Shown: positions 9,284-17,190, counted from the first letter of the stretch. The stretch is DNA of 64,000 bases from Mesorhizobium sp. M9A.F.Ca.ET.002.03.1.2 (GCF_003952365.1 NZ_CP034443.1:4829001-4893000), one strand, 5' to 3'. A program made the numbers and translations. The notes: a model not told the origin generated them from the sequence alone.

Positions 9284-10003
9284 CTATTCCGCGACCTCCC
9301 TGGCCACGGATTTCTCACCGAAATTGCGTGAGAATCTCAGTTGCGACTGGCGCAGATGCTCCTGCATGGCGGCCTTCGCCCTTTCGGGCTCGCGCGACGC
9401 GATCGCGTCGCGCACCGCGCGGTGCTCCTTAGCGGCGGCTTGCCAGGAATCCCTGTTCTCGAAATAGCTCGACAGCAGCTCGAAATATGGGTTCATGCGC
9501 TGGTCGAAAAGCTCGCCGATGCAGCGCACCAGGACAGCGTTTCCCAGAATTCCCGCCACCGTCGTATGGAACTCGCGGTCAAGCGCGATCGTCATCTTGG
9601 TTGGATGAGGGATGTCTTCCATGCGGCGCAGTACATCGTCCAAATGTTCGAGATCGACCGGCCGAACATGGAGGGCGGCTTCGGCGGCGATCGCTCCTTC
9701 GATGAACTCACGTGCCCGCAACAGTTCGAATGGGCCTTCATCCATCTCTGCCGCCAAAACGTCGGCGCGTGGCGGATCGGTGACGTAGATACCGGAGCCG
9801 ACGCGAATGCGTATCCGCCCCTCGACCTCAAGCGCGATCAGCGCTTCACGGACGGTCGGGCGGGAGATGCCCAGTTGATCGGCCAGTTCGCGTTCGGTCG
9901 GCAGGCGATCGCCGACGGCGAACTCGCCCGCGTCGATCAACTGCCGGAGCTGATCGGCGATCTGCCGGTAAAGTCGACGCGGCTCAACGGCATGGATCGG
10001 CAT
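9284..10003 (-). CDS. GntR family regulator, FadR/FCD subfamily
   Basis: A protein of 239 residues with an N-terminal winged helix (about 10-75; PTERELADQLGISRPTVREALIALEVEGRIRIRVGSGIYV is a textbook GntR domain) and a C-terminal all-helical FCD ligand-binding domain (about 90-225) carrying Asp/His residues that bind a metal in many members. The ATG at 10003 is used; an in-frame GTG at 10009 is possible. It is the first gene of the operon leading into dctP and is probably an autoregulated repressor released by the sugar acid. A GntR-type palindrome lies about 50 bp upstream. Confidence 0.92.
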   Translation of the reverse strand: MPIHAVEPRRLYRQIADQLRQLIDAGEFAVGDRLPTERELADQLGISRPTVREALIALEVEGRIRIRVGSGIYVTDPPRADVLAAEMDEGPFELLRAREFIEGAIAAEAALHVRPVDLEHLDDVLRRMEDIPHPTKMTIALDREFHTTVAGILGNAVLVRCIGELFDQRMNPYFELLSSYFENRDSWQAAAKEHRAVRDAIASREPERAKAAMQEHLRQSQLRFSRNFGEKSVAREVAE

Positions 10004-10054
10004 TGTCACCCAGTTCCACTTCAGCAGAATCGTCGGGCCGATCTAAGATCGGTA

Positions 10055-10071
10055 AATTGGTCTGACCTATT
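10055..10071. promoter_or_regulatory. GntR/FadR-type operator
   Basis: A 17-bp imperfect palindrome reading AATTGGTC-T-GACCTATT, with one mismatched pair in the arms. The core TGGTCTGACC matches the TNGT-N3-ACNA pattern typical of FadR-subfamily GntR operators. It lies 52-68 bp ahead of the GntR start codon, where a promoter for the minus-strand operon is expected. Autoregulation is inference. Confidence 0.65.
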
Positions 10072-10187
10072 GTTCGAAAACTGCCGCGAAAATAGCGGAG
10101 TGTCAAGGAGCGGAGAACGCCCATGGAACTCATTCTCCGTGATTTTCTTTGAAACCAAGGATCGGCGATTTGGCTGAGCGGCAACTC

Positions 10188-10218
10188 TTGACCTTCCAGC
10201 AACTGGAAGGTCCTGTCT
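10188..10218 (+). promoter_or_regulatory. CueR/HmrR (MerR-family) copper promoter-operator
   Basis: A perfect 10-bp inverted repeat GACCTTCCAG-N3-CTGGAAGGTC at 10190-10212 overlaps a -35 box TTGACC (10188-10193). Counting the 19-bp spacer typical of MerR-controlled promoters places a weak -10 at about 10213-10218. The ACCTTCC...GGAAGGT core is the signature of CueR/HmrR operators at copA and cueO promoters. It points toward the DUF4396-multicopper oxidase gene. No merR-family gene is present in the window, so the regulator would act from elsewhere. Confidence 0.85.
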
Positions 10219-10392
10219 CTCCGCAGCTTCGATGCGGTGGCGAAAGCCGCCAGGACAATCTCCGGGATTTTCGACGGGAAGCCGGCCTGTGACGCGGCAG
10301 CGTCCGTGGCGGCGGCCGAAACCGTCCACAGACGACCCGGGCAGGCGGTGCCTGGCTGGGTCAGTGGAGGGCAAACCGACAGGAGTTCCGCA

Positions 10393-12429
10393 ATGTTCGT
10401 ACAGCCCGTCGACTATTTCCTTGCAGTCTGGTTCATTCTTGCGGGTCTTAGCACGGCTTATGTGGCGTGGGACCAGTTCCGCAACAATCCCGAACCGGTG
10501 GTGATGAAATGGGGTTTCATCCTGGTCACCCTCTACATGGGACCGCTTGGGCTGTTGATCTATGTGCTGGCCGACAAGGAGCCGCGGCCAGGCGAGCACG
10601 AAGCATTCACCAAGCCACTCTGGAAGCAAGGCGTCGGCTCGACGATCCATTGCGTGGCCGGAGACGCCACCGGCATCATTCTCGCGGCAGCGATCACCGC
10701 CGCGCTCGGGTTGCCGATGTGGATCGATCTCATCGTCGAGTATGTTGCCGGGTTCGCTTTCGGCCTGTTCATCTTCCAATCGCTGTTCATGAAATCGATG
10801 ATGGGAGGCACCTATTGGGAGAATGTCCGCAAGAGCTTCATGCCGGAATTCATCAGCATGAATTTCATGATGGCGGGCATGGCCCTGGTCATGAGCTTCC
10901 TGATGATGGGCAGCGACATGCGGGCCATGGACCCGGCCGAACTCCTGTTCTGGGGCGTCATGTCGTTCGGCGTGGTCGTTGGCTTCATCATCGCATATCC
11001 GTCCAACGTATGGATGGTGGCGGGTGGCCTCAAACACGGGCTGATGACCGAACGCGAACCGCAATCCGACAAGGCGAAGGAGCGCGAGCGCGCGCATGGC
11101 GGTGCAGTAGCGGCGGTAGCGAGGCGCCGTCACCCTCATACGCGCCTCGACGAACACGCCAACCCCGGGCACGCCAACCCCGGGCACGCCAACCCCGGGC
11201 ACGCCAACCCCGGACATGGCAACCCGGGCGGCAACCCAGAGACCGGCCATCCCCGATCCGGCCACGGCTCCTCTCACGGCAATGGCGGGTCGCGTGGTCC
11301 GCATGGCGGTCACGGAATGGAACCGGATGCAACTGTGCCGCAACTCGCGGCCTTTGGCGGAGTATCAGTGCTTGCGCTGGCACTCGGTATGATCGCTCCG
11401 GCCAATTGGGTGAATCTCACCCTCAGCGCGCGCGATGTCGGCGGCGCCATCATGCCGCCCGGCATGATCATGGACCGCGACACACCGGCTGCAGCGATGC
11501 TGGACATGGCCGCCGTGCATCCTCGCCTGATCACGGCCAGTCATGGCTTGGAGGTTCGCGGCGACCGGGAACTGGAAGCCAGGATGGAGAACGGGGTGAA
11601 GGTGTTCGACCTCGAAACGTCGGTCATCCGCTGGGCGATCCTGCCGGACGTGAAAGTCGACGCCTATGCGATCAACAACCAGGTTCCAGGCCCACGGCTG
11701 CATATCCGGCAAGGCGATCGGGTGCGCATCAACGTTACGAACCGCCTGCCGGAGAGCACGACCATCCACTGGCACGGGTTGATCCTGCCGAATGAAATGG
11801 ATGGTCCGGCTAAGATCACGCAGGAGCCAATCGCGCCCGGCGGCAGCTACCGATATGAATTCACGGCGGGCCAATCGGGGACTTACTTCTATCACTCACA
11901 TGACCATGTCGATCGCCAGCAGGCGCTCGGACTCTACGGCGCACTCATCATCGATCCCGCCAATCCCCAGGACGAGATTGCGGCCGACCATGATTATGTT
12001 ATCCAGCTTCAGGAATGGCTGATGCGGGAGGGTCTGACTTTCCCGGCGATGCCGATGGACGGCGGGCAGCCGAATTATTTCACCATCAACGGCCGCGCCT
12101 ATCCGTCAACGGACACGATCAGGATGAAGGTCGGCGAAACTCTGAAAGTGCGCTTCATCGGCACCAACAATGGGTTTATCCACCCGATGCACATCCACGG
12201 CGGTCCATTCGAGATTGTCGCCCGCGACGGCGAGACTATCCCGGAGTCGGCACGATTCCTTGCCGACACAGTCAACGTCGGACCAGGGCAGCGCTACGAT
12301 GTCGTCTGGCAGGCGCGCCGGCCCGGAAAATGGCTGATCCACTGCCATATCGGGCATCATACGACCAACAACAATGTCGAAGAGAAGGGCGGTGGCGGAC
12401 TGATGGTCGTGATCGATGTGCAACCCTGA
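10393..12429 (+). CDS. DUF4396 membrane domain-multicopper oxidase fusion protein
   Basis: A 678-residue fusion. Residues ~1-215 form a polytopic membrane region of the DUF4396 type (several helices, Met-rich 'MKSMMGG', GMALVMSFLMMGSDMRAMDP). Residues ~220-310 are a His/Gly/Pro-rich linker with HANPG repeats, and residues ~317-340 are another TM. The rest is a two-domain-like multicopper oxidase with copper motifs HWHG (459-462), HSHDH (501-505), HPMHIHG (597-603) and HCH (650-652). The HCHxxxH motif ends in H656, and the type-1 axial position (661) reads Asn, where the CopA-like neighbour has Met. The ATG at 10393 follows AGGAG with 7-bp spacing; the frame is open from 10237 but that part looks like leader. 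The expected role is periplasmic Cu(I) oxidation or copper tolerance under the CueR-type promoter. Confidence 0.88.
   Translation: MFVQPVDYFLAVWFILAGLSTAYVAWDQFRNNPEPVVMKWGFILVTLYMGPLGLLIYVLADKEPRPGEHEAFTKPLWKQGVGSTIHCVAGDATGIILAAAITAALGLPMWIDLIVEYVAGFAFGLFIFQSLFMKSMMGGTYWENVRKSFMPEFISMNFMMAGMALVMSFLMMGSDMRAMDPAELLFWGVMSFGVVVGFIIAYPSNVWMVAGGLKHGLMTEREPQSDKAKERERAHGGAVAAVARRRHPHTRLDEHANPGHANPGHANPGHANPGHGNPGGNPETGHPRSGHGSSHGNGGSRGPHGGHGMEPDATVPQLAAFGGVSVLALALGMIAPANWVNLTLSARDVGGAIMPPGMIMDRDTPAAAMLDMAAVHPRLITASHGLEVRGDRELEARMENGVKVFDLETSVIRWAILPDVKVDAYAINNQVPGPRLHIRQGDRVRINVTNRLPESTTIHWHGLILPNEMDGPAKITQEPIAPGGSYRYEFTAGQSGTYFYHSHDHVDRQQALGLYGALIIDPANPQDEIAADHDYVIQLQEWLMREGLTFPAMPMDGGQPNYFTINGRAYPSTDTIRMKVGETLKVRFIGTNNGFIHPMHIHGGPFEIVARDGETIPESARFLADTVNVGPGQRYDVVWQARRPGKWLIHCHIGHHTTNNNVEEKGGGGLMVVIDVQP
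11155..11229 (+). repeat. 15-bp tandem repeat encoding HANPG units
   Basis: Four near-identical consecutive 15-mers (CACGCCAACCCCGGG; the fourth ends in A), followed by a degenerate fifth unit (CATGGCAACCCGGGC). They are in frame and encode His-Ala-Asn-Pro-Gly repeats in the linker between the membrane and oxidase domains. The near-perfect nucleotide identity indicates recent expansion or slippage. Confidence 0.95.
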
Positions 12430-12455
12430 AGCCCTTCCGCAAAGCGAAAAGGTAA

Positions 12456-12893
12456 ATGGAGATGTTTGCCGCATACGGCGGCTTGTTTCTCATTGCCTTC
12501 GCCGCGGCAACCATCCTTCCGGCGCAGTCGGAGGCGGCCCTTGCAGGGCTCCTCGCGACCGGTTCCTTCTCGCCCGCAATGCTGGTTCTTGTCGCCAGCA
12601 TAGGCAACGTCCTTGGCTCGGCGGTGAACTGGGGACTCGGTCGAGGCGTCGAACGCTTCCGGGACAGCCCCTGGTTTCCGCTGCGCCCCGCAACACTCAA
12701 CCGTGCCACGACCTGGTATCGCCGTTATGGAAGATGGTCGCTCCTGTTGAGCTGGATGCCGATCGTCGGCGATCCGCTGACGGTGGTCGCCGGGATTTTA
12801 CGCGAGCCGCTATGGAGCTTTGTCGCAATCGTCGCCCTCGCGAAGGTTTCGCGATATCTGGTCGTCGCCGGAGCAGTGCTGGGCCTGACCTAA
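12456..12893 (+). CDS. YqaA-type small membrane protein (VTT/SNARE-associated fold)
   Basis: A 145-residue polytopic membrane protein with about four hydrophobic segments. FLIAFAAATILPAQSEAALAGLLATG, the VLVASIGNVLGSAVNWGLGRG stretch and the WMPIVGDPLTVVAGILRE loop match the YqaA branch of the DedA/VTT superfamily. AAAAGG lies 5 bases before the ATG, and the gene begins 26 bp after the oxidase fusion on the same strand, so co-transcription is likely. DedA-like proteins help membrane lipid flipping or ion homeostasis; a direct copper role is not established. Confidence 0.82.
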   Translation: MEMFAAYGGLFLIAFAAATILPAQSEAALAGLLATGSFSPAMLVLVASIGNVLGSAVNWGLGRGVERFRDSPWFPLRPATLNRATTWYRRYGRWSLLLSWMPIVGDPLTVVAGILREPLWSFVAIVALAKVSRYLVVAGAVLGLT

Positions 12894-12934
12894 ATCGCGG
12901 ACATCACAGCGCACGATTGCATTCATTTGCACAT

Positions 12935-13020
12935 GAGCCGTAAGCAAGCCTTACAAAAATGTATGAAAAATGTTGTAGCGCATGGCGGCTTCGAGCAATA
13001 CCGTTCCTGCAACGGCCTTC
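12935..13020 (+). repeat. 86-bp duplicated promoter segment, copy 1
   Basis: This segment is about 92% identical by eye (7 mismatches counted) to 20849-20934. It contains a copper-type operator box and the upstream leader of the next gene. The second copy stands ahead of the rearranged duplicate of the copper operon's 3' part. Confidence 0.9.
12951..12964 (+). promoter_or_regulatory. Cop-box-like operator 1
   Basis: TTACAAAAATGTAT, inverted arms TACA/TGTA around AAAA. From memory, this resembles sites bound by CopR/PcoR/CusR-type copper response regulators. It lies 120 bp before the ATG at 13084 and recurs at 20865-20878 and, in reverse orientation, at 20584-20597. Confidence 0.65.
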
Positions 13021-13083
13021 ACTTTTGGTTGCACTGCAGCAGGCGGCCTTGACAAATCAGCCGAACAATTGTCGGAAGGGCCG

Positions 13084-13485
13084 ATGAAGACTGTTGGTCG
13101 AATCACGATCCCAGGAAACACGCCGCTCAGAGCATTGCTGGCGGTCGTATTCCTCGTCATGTCGGCTCTCCAGCCTGGTCTGTTCGCCACAGCCAATGCC
13201 AAGGGTTCCCAGGTCAGGATGGATATCCAAGCCGAGATGCCCGCACACGACATGGGCGATCACGGCGCCACGGCGGACGACACGGACAGGCCGGAGCATC
13301 ATCACGGCGCCAAGCAATCCGCCGATAAAAGCTGCGAAGTCCATTGCGCGCCGGCGAATGCGATGCCGGTCGACTGCCCTGACATGGAGCATGTTGTCTC
13401 CCGCTGCTTTGCGCCCGTCATTGCCGTCACCTTGCCGCTCGGCGAATACACCGCGCTCATAAGGCCTCCCAGACATCTGAACTGA
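13084..13485 (+). CDS. Secreted His/Cys-rich small protein at the head of the copper operon
   Basis: A 133-residue protein. The ATG at 13084 is chosen because GGAAGGG precedes it by 3-9 bases and a signal-like hydrophobic segment (LLAVVFLVMSALQPGLFATANA) follows. The open frame starts earlier, at 12982, within the duplicated leader. The mature part is rich in His, Asp and Met (DMGDHGATADD, EHHHGAK) and then carries CEVHCAP...CPD...RCFAPV, which are possible metal ligands. It is not a family I can name with certainty; its layout recalls small DUF2946/CopL-like proteins at the front of copper operons. The role is probably periplasmic metal binding (inference). Confidence 0.7.
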   Translation: MKTVGRITIPGNTPLRALLAVVFLVMSALQPGLFATANAKGSQVRMDIQAEMPAHDMGDHGATADDTDRPEHHHGAKQSADKSCEVHCAPANAMPVDCPDMEHVVSRCFAPVIAVTLPLGEYTALIRPPRHLN

Positions 13486-13570
13486 CGCGTCCCTTTCGGG
13501 GCGTTCGCGCGCAGCGTCGGGAATCCGTTCCCGCGCGGCCAAACGCACACGTCAAGCTTCAGGGTCTATA

Positions 13571-13804
13571 ATGAAAATCGCAAGCTTCGCGATGCTCGCA
13601 TCGCTGTTCGTTGCCGGATGTGCGGCAACCACGCCGCCGGACATCCTTCCCGCCTTCAATCCGGCCGATCCCGTAATGGGCGTCCGTGATGCGCACTACC
13701 ACCCAGTCATCGCCGACTATCGCCACCGGGAGCCTGTCGATCCGCAGAATTGGCGGCGTCGCAATACGGAACGCTCCCCTGCGAACCCGGGAGCCGGATC
13801 ATGA
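13571..13804 (+). CDS. Small lipoprotein preceding the TolC-type gene
   Basis: A 77-residue protein with a lipoprotein signal MKIASFAMLASLFVAGC, so the mature protein starts at Cys17. The rest is a short Pro/His/Arg-containing chain (PADPVMGVRDAHYHPVIADY). Its TGA overlaps the ATG of the TolC-type gene (ATGA), a sign of coupling. It is probably an outer-membrane-anchored accessory of that efflux protein or a metal-binding lipoprotein; I cannot assign a named family. Confidence 0.75.
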   Translation: MKIASFAMLASLFVAGCAATTPPDILPAFNPADPVMGVRDAHYHPVIADYRHREPVDPQNWRRRNTERSPANPGAGS

Positions 13805-15258
13805 AGCGCCGGCCCCTGACCATAGCTGTGGTCGTAACCATCCCGCTGATCGCCGCCGGATGCGCGACCGGCGGGGCCCTTGATGGCATTTCAGAACCCA
13901 TGGCCGGCTTCACGACAGTCTCGGCGCGCGCCGAATCCGCGACCGGCAAGAAAACAGTGTGGGTGCAGTCCAGCGAGGAAGCACGAACGGTCTCGGAGCG
14001 CGTGAAGAGCCTCGTCCAGAAGAAGACGATCGGTCCAGATACGGCGGTGCAGGTTGCCTTGCTCAACAACAAGGGCCTGCAGGCCGCCTACGCCGAGATC
14101 GGCCTGTCGGCGGCCGACATGTGGCAGGAATCGATGCTCGTCAATCCGACGATCTCGGTCGGCATGATCGGCGTCGATCCTGTGCGGACGATTGAAGGAG
14201 CGGTGGTCGGCAACATCCTTGCGCTGGCGACCCATAAGCGGCGCGTCGCGGTCGCGGATGCGCGTTTCCGTCAGGCCCAGCTCCGCGCCGCCGAAGAAAC
14301 GCTACGGCTGGCCGCGGACACGCGGAGAGCCTGGATCAATGCGGTATCGGCCTGGGAAAGCGTTTCCTATCTGAACAAGGCGCAAGCCGCCGCCGACGCA
14401 GCCTCCGAACTCGCTCAAAAACTTGGCGAGACCGGCGCCTTCACAAAGACCGGCCAAGCCCGCGAACATGTCTTTTATGCCGAGATCACCGGTCAGGCGG
14501 CGGAGGCGCGGCTCGCCGCACGGACCGCCAAGGAGGAACTCACCCGGCTGATGGGTCTATGGGGACCGGATGTCAGTTACTCCGTCCCAAACATGCTTCC
14601 TGCCTTACCGAAGGGCGCCAAGGCCAAACGCGCGATCGAGGCGGAGGCGCTAAAAAATCGCGTCGACCTCGAGATCGCGAAGCTTGAGTTGGAAGCGCTG
14701 GCGAAATCCTACGGTCTGACCGAGGCGACGCGCTACGTCACCGATCTGGAACTGCTTTCCGGCGTGGAGGTGGAACGCGAGGAGTCTGAGGAGGGCGGAA
14801 CCGAGAAGACTGTCTCACCCACTCTGGAGCTCGAGTTCGTCATTCCGATTTTCGATACCGGCAAGGCACGCATGCGCAAGGCCGAGCTTGCCTATATGCA
14901 AGCTGCAAATCGGATGGCGGAAAAGGCAGTCAATATCCGGTCGGAGGCCAGATCCTCCTATGATGCCTACCGTTCGACCTACGACATTGCCCGGCACTAT
15001 CGGAACAATGTTGTGCCGCTGCGAACAAAGATCGAGGCGGAATCGGTCCTCACCTACAACGGCATGATCACCAACACGTTCGAGCTGCTGGCGGACACAC
15101 GCGCGAAAATCAGCTCGATCATGCTTTCCCTCAACGCCAAGCGCAATTTCTGGCTGGCCGACGTCAATCTCGGAACCGCGATCCACGGCGGCGGCGCAAG
15201 CTCGGCCGCGGGCGGCGACGCACCGGCCGCGGCCGAAGCGGGCGCTGAAGGCCACTGA
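13801..15258 (+). CDS. TolC-family outer membrane efflux lipoprotein
   Basis: A 485-residue protein with a lipobox (LIAAGC, Cys at about 21) and two long alpha-helical coiled-coil blocks typical of the outer-membrane factor repeats. Landmarks are AVQVALLNNKGLQAAYAEIGLSAADMWQ (first repeat), RIEAEALKNRVDLEIAKLELEALAKSYGLTEA and the second-repeat FDTGKARMRKAELAYMQAANRMAEKAVNIRSEAR. The C-terminus is Ala/Gly/Glu rich. CusC/NodT-type OMFs normally join an RND pump and a membrane fusion protein, but neither is encoded nearby. It lies between the small lipoprotein and the copper oxidase gene. Confidence is high for the family, low for the partner. Confidence 0.93.
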   Translation: MKRRPLTIAVVVTIPLIAAGCATGGALDGISEPMAGFTTVSARAESATGKKTVWVQSSEEARTVSERVKSLVQKKTIGPDTAVQVALLNNKGLQAAYAEIGLSAADMWQESMLVNPTISVGMIGVDPVRTIEGAVVGNILALATHKRRVAVADARFRQAQLRAAEETLRLAADTRRAWINAVSAWESVSYLNKAQAAADAASELAQKLGETGAFTKTGQAREHVFYAEITGQAAEARLAARTAKEELTRLMGLWGPDVSYSVPNMLPALPKGAKAKRAIEAEALKNRVDLEIAKLELEALAKSYGLTEATRYVTDLELLSGVEVEREESEEGGTEKTVSPTLELEFVIPIFDTGKARMRKAELAYMQAANRMAEKAVNIRSEARSSYDAYRSTYDIARHYRNNVVPLRTKIEAESVLTYNGMITNTFELLADTRAKISSIMLSLNAKRNFWLADVNLGTAIHGGGASSAAGGDAPAAAEAGAEGH

Positions 15259-15274
15259 ACGCAAGGAGAAGAAA

Positions 15275-16633
15275 ATGCTTTCAAGACGTCAGTTGCTAGG
15301 CGCGGGAGCCCTGCTCGCCGGCGCCACTGCATGGACCAAAACGTCTGCGATGGGGCTCCCCGACGCTCCAATCATGGAGTCCGCCGACATGCAGCCGCCG
15401 ATCTTCCCGACGAGCGGGCCGGACTACCAGCCGGTCGTGACGCTCAACGGCTGGACCCTTCCGCATCGCATGAACAACGGCGTGAAGGAGTTCCACCTCG
15501 TGGCCGAGCCGGTCGAGCGCGAGTTGTCGCCCGGCACGACTGCCTATCTCTGGGGCTACAACGGTCAGTCTCCCGGCCCGACCATAGAGGCGGTCGAGGG
15601 CGATCGGGTCCGCATCTTCGTGACAAACAAGTTGCTGGAGCACACGACGATCCATTGGCACGGCATGATCCTGCCCAACGGCATGGACGGCGTGACCGGT
15701 CTGACCCAGCCCGGAATCCCGCCCGGCAAGACCTTCGTCTACGAGTTCGACCTCGTGAAGAGCGGCACATTCATGTACCACCCGCACGCCGATGAAATGG
15801 TCCAGATGGCCATGGGCATGATGGGCTTCTTCGTCATTCATCCCAAGGACCCGAAATTCATGCGGGTGGACCGCGATTTCGTGTTCCTGCTGAATGCCTT
15901 CGACATCGAGCCGGGGTCGTACGTCCCGCGCATCATGGAGATGACGGATTTCAATCTCTGGGGCTGGAACAGCCGCGTCTTTCCGGGGATCAGTCATCTT
16001 CCGGTGGCGAAAAACGACCGGGTCAGGGTCCGTGTAGGCAACTTGACCATGACCAATCACCCGATCCACATGCATGGCTACGACTTCGAGGTGACTTGCA
16101 CCGATGGCGGCTGGGTCCGGCCGGAGGCGCGGTGGCCGGAGGTGTCGATCGACATCCCCGTCGGCGCCATGCGGGCATATGAATTCGAAGCCAAATACGA
16201 GGGCGACTGGGCGATCCACTGCCATAAGTCGCACCACACAATGAACGCCATGGGCCACGATGTGCCCACGCTCATCGGCGTCGACAACTCGAAGGTCACC
16301 GACAAGATCCGCCGGGTCCAGCCCGAATATATGGCCATGGGTGACCGTGGCATGGCCGACATGGGCGAGATGGAGATGCCGCTTCCCGACAACACCATCC
16401 CGATGATGAGCGGCTGGGGCCAATTCGGCGCCATCGAGATGGGCGGGATGTTCTCGGTCGTGAAGGTGCGCGAAGGGCTGGCCTCGAACGATTACGCCGA
16501 TCCGGGCTGGTACCAGCACCCGGAGGGAACCGTAGCTTACGAGTGGAAGGGAGATGTCCCCGCTCCGACGAAATCAGGCGACGCAAAAACGATGGCTCCG
16601 GCAGCGCACGGCGGTCACGGCAAACAGGGATGA
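15275..16633 (+). CDS. copA: CopA-like periplasmic multicopper oxidase
   Basis: A 452-residue protein with a Tat-like signal (SRRQLLGAGALLAGATAW). All four copper motifs are present: HWHG (127-130), YHPHADE, HPIHMHG and HCHKSHHTMNAM beginning at residue 315, where the last Met is the type-1 axial ligand. Family members oxidise Cu(I) to Cu(II) in the periplasm and confer copper tolerance. It follows the TolC gene by 16 bp and its TGA overlaps an ATG ahead of the cupredoxin gene. A deleted copy of its 3' part lies at 20985-21199. The name copA is by analogy; strict orthology was not tested. Confidence 0.9.
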   Translation: MLSRRQLLGAGALLAGATAWTKTSAMGLPDAPIMESADMQPPIFPTSGPDYQPVVTLNGWTLPHRMNNGVKEFHLVAEPVERELSPGTTAYLWGYNGQSPGPTIEAVEGDRVRIFVTNKLLEHTTIHWHGMILPNGMDGVTGLTQPGIPPGKTFVYEFDLVKSGTFMYHPHADEMVQMAMGMMGFFVIHPKDPKFMRVDRDFVFLLNAFDIEPGSYVPRIMEMTDFNLWGWNSRVFPGISHLPVAKNDRVRVRVGNLTMTNHPIHMHGYDFEVTCTDGGWVRPEARWPEVSIDIPVGAMRAYEFEAKYEGDWAIHCHKSHHTMNAMGHDVPTLIGVDNSKVTDKIRRVQPEYMAMGDRGMADMGEMEMPLPDNTIPMMSGWGQFGAIEMGGMFSVVKVREGLASNDYADPGWYQHPEGTVAYEWKGDVPAPTKSGDAKTMAPAAHGGHGKQG

Positions 16634-16674
16634 GACCCGAAACCCTCAACCTCAACAATGAGAGAAAGTGCAGC

Positions 16675-17163
16675 ATGAAACGTATCATCGCAGCGGCCGT
16701 TTTGATGGCCGCCAGTTCCGGAACAGCTGTTGCCGGCGGAACCCACGCTGGAGGCCATGGCGACAAAGCCGCCGCAATGCCGATCGGCAACCCTGGCGAT
16801 GCCGGCAAGGCAAAGCGGACCGTCAACATCTCGATGTCGGAGAAGGACGACGGGACGATGTTGTTCCAACCAGCCGTGCTCAAGGTGAAGAAGGGTGAGA
16901 CCGTTCGCCTGAAGTTCGTCAACAAGGGCCAGACCGACCACGAATTCGTCATGGACGTCCATGACGGGATCATGGAGCACAAGGCGCTGATGGAGAAGTT
17001 CCCCGAAATGGAGCATGCCGATCCCAACGCGATCCGGCTGGCGCCCGGCGCCAGAGGCGAGATCATCTGGACCTTCGCCAATGCCGGCGAATTCGGCTTC
17101 GCCTGCCTGGTCCCGGGTCATTACGATTCCGGCATGAAGGGCGACATCAGCGTCGCCAACTGA
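16675..17163 (+). CDS. Periplasmic cupredoxin (plastocyanin/azurin-like), copy 1
   Basis: A 162-residue protein with a signal peptide ending in AVAGG. The Met at 16675 is preferred because the hydrophobic segment starts there; an in-frame ATG at 16630 overlaps the copA stop. The cupredoxin copper site is readable: His in TDHEFVMD, then Cys, His and Met in FACLVPGHYDSGM (Cys-x4-His-x4-Met). Such proteins accept or carry copper in the periplasm and often accompany CopA-like oxidases. The second copy at 21235-21720 differs by about nine substitutions and one missing Ala. Confidence 0.92.
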   Translation: MKRIIAAAVLMAASSGTAVAGGTHAGGHGDKAAAMPIGNPGDAGKAKRTVNISMSEKDDGTMLFQPAVLKVKKGETVRLKFVNKGQTDHEFVMDVHDGIMEHKALMEKFPEMEHADPNAIRLAPGARGEIIWTFANAGEFGFACLVPGHYDSGMKGDISVAN

Positions 17164-17190
17164 CTGACAAAAATCGCAAAGGAGACAATC

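Noticed and set aside
10237..10392. An upstream GTG start that would lengthen the DUF4396-oxidase fusion by 52 residues
   Set aside because: The extra residues have no signal or domain, and the ATG at 10393 has AGGAG at correct spacing; the region fits an untranslated leader after the CueR-type promoter.
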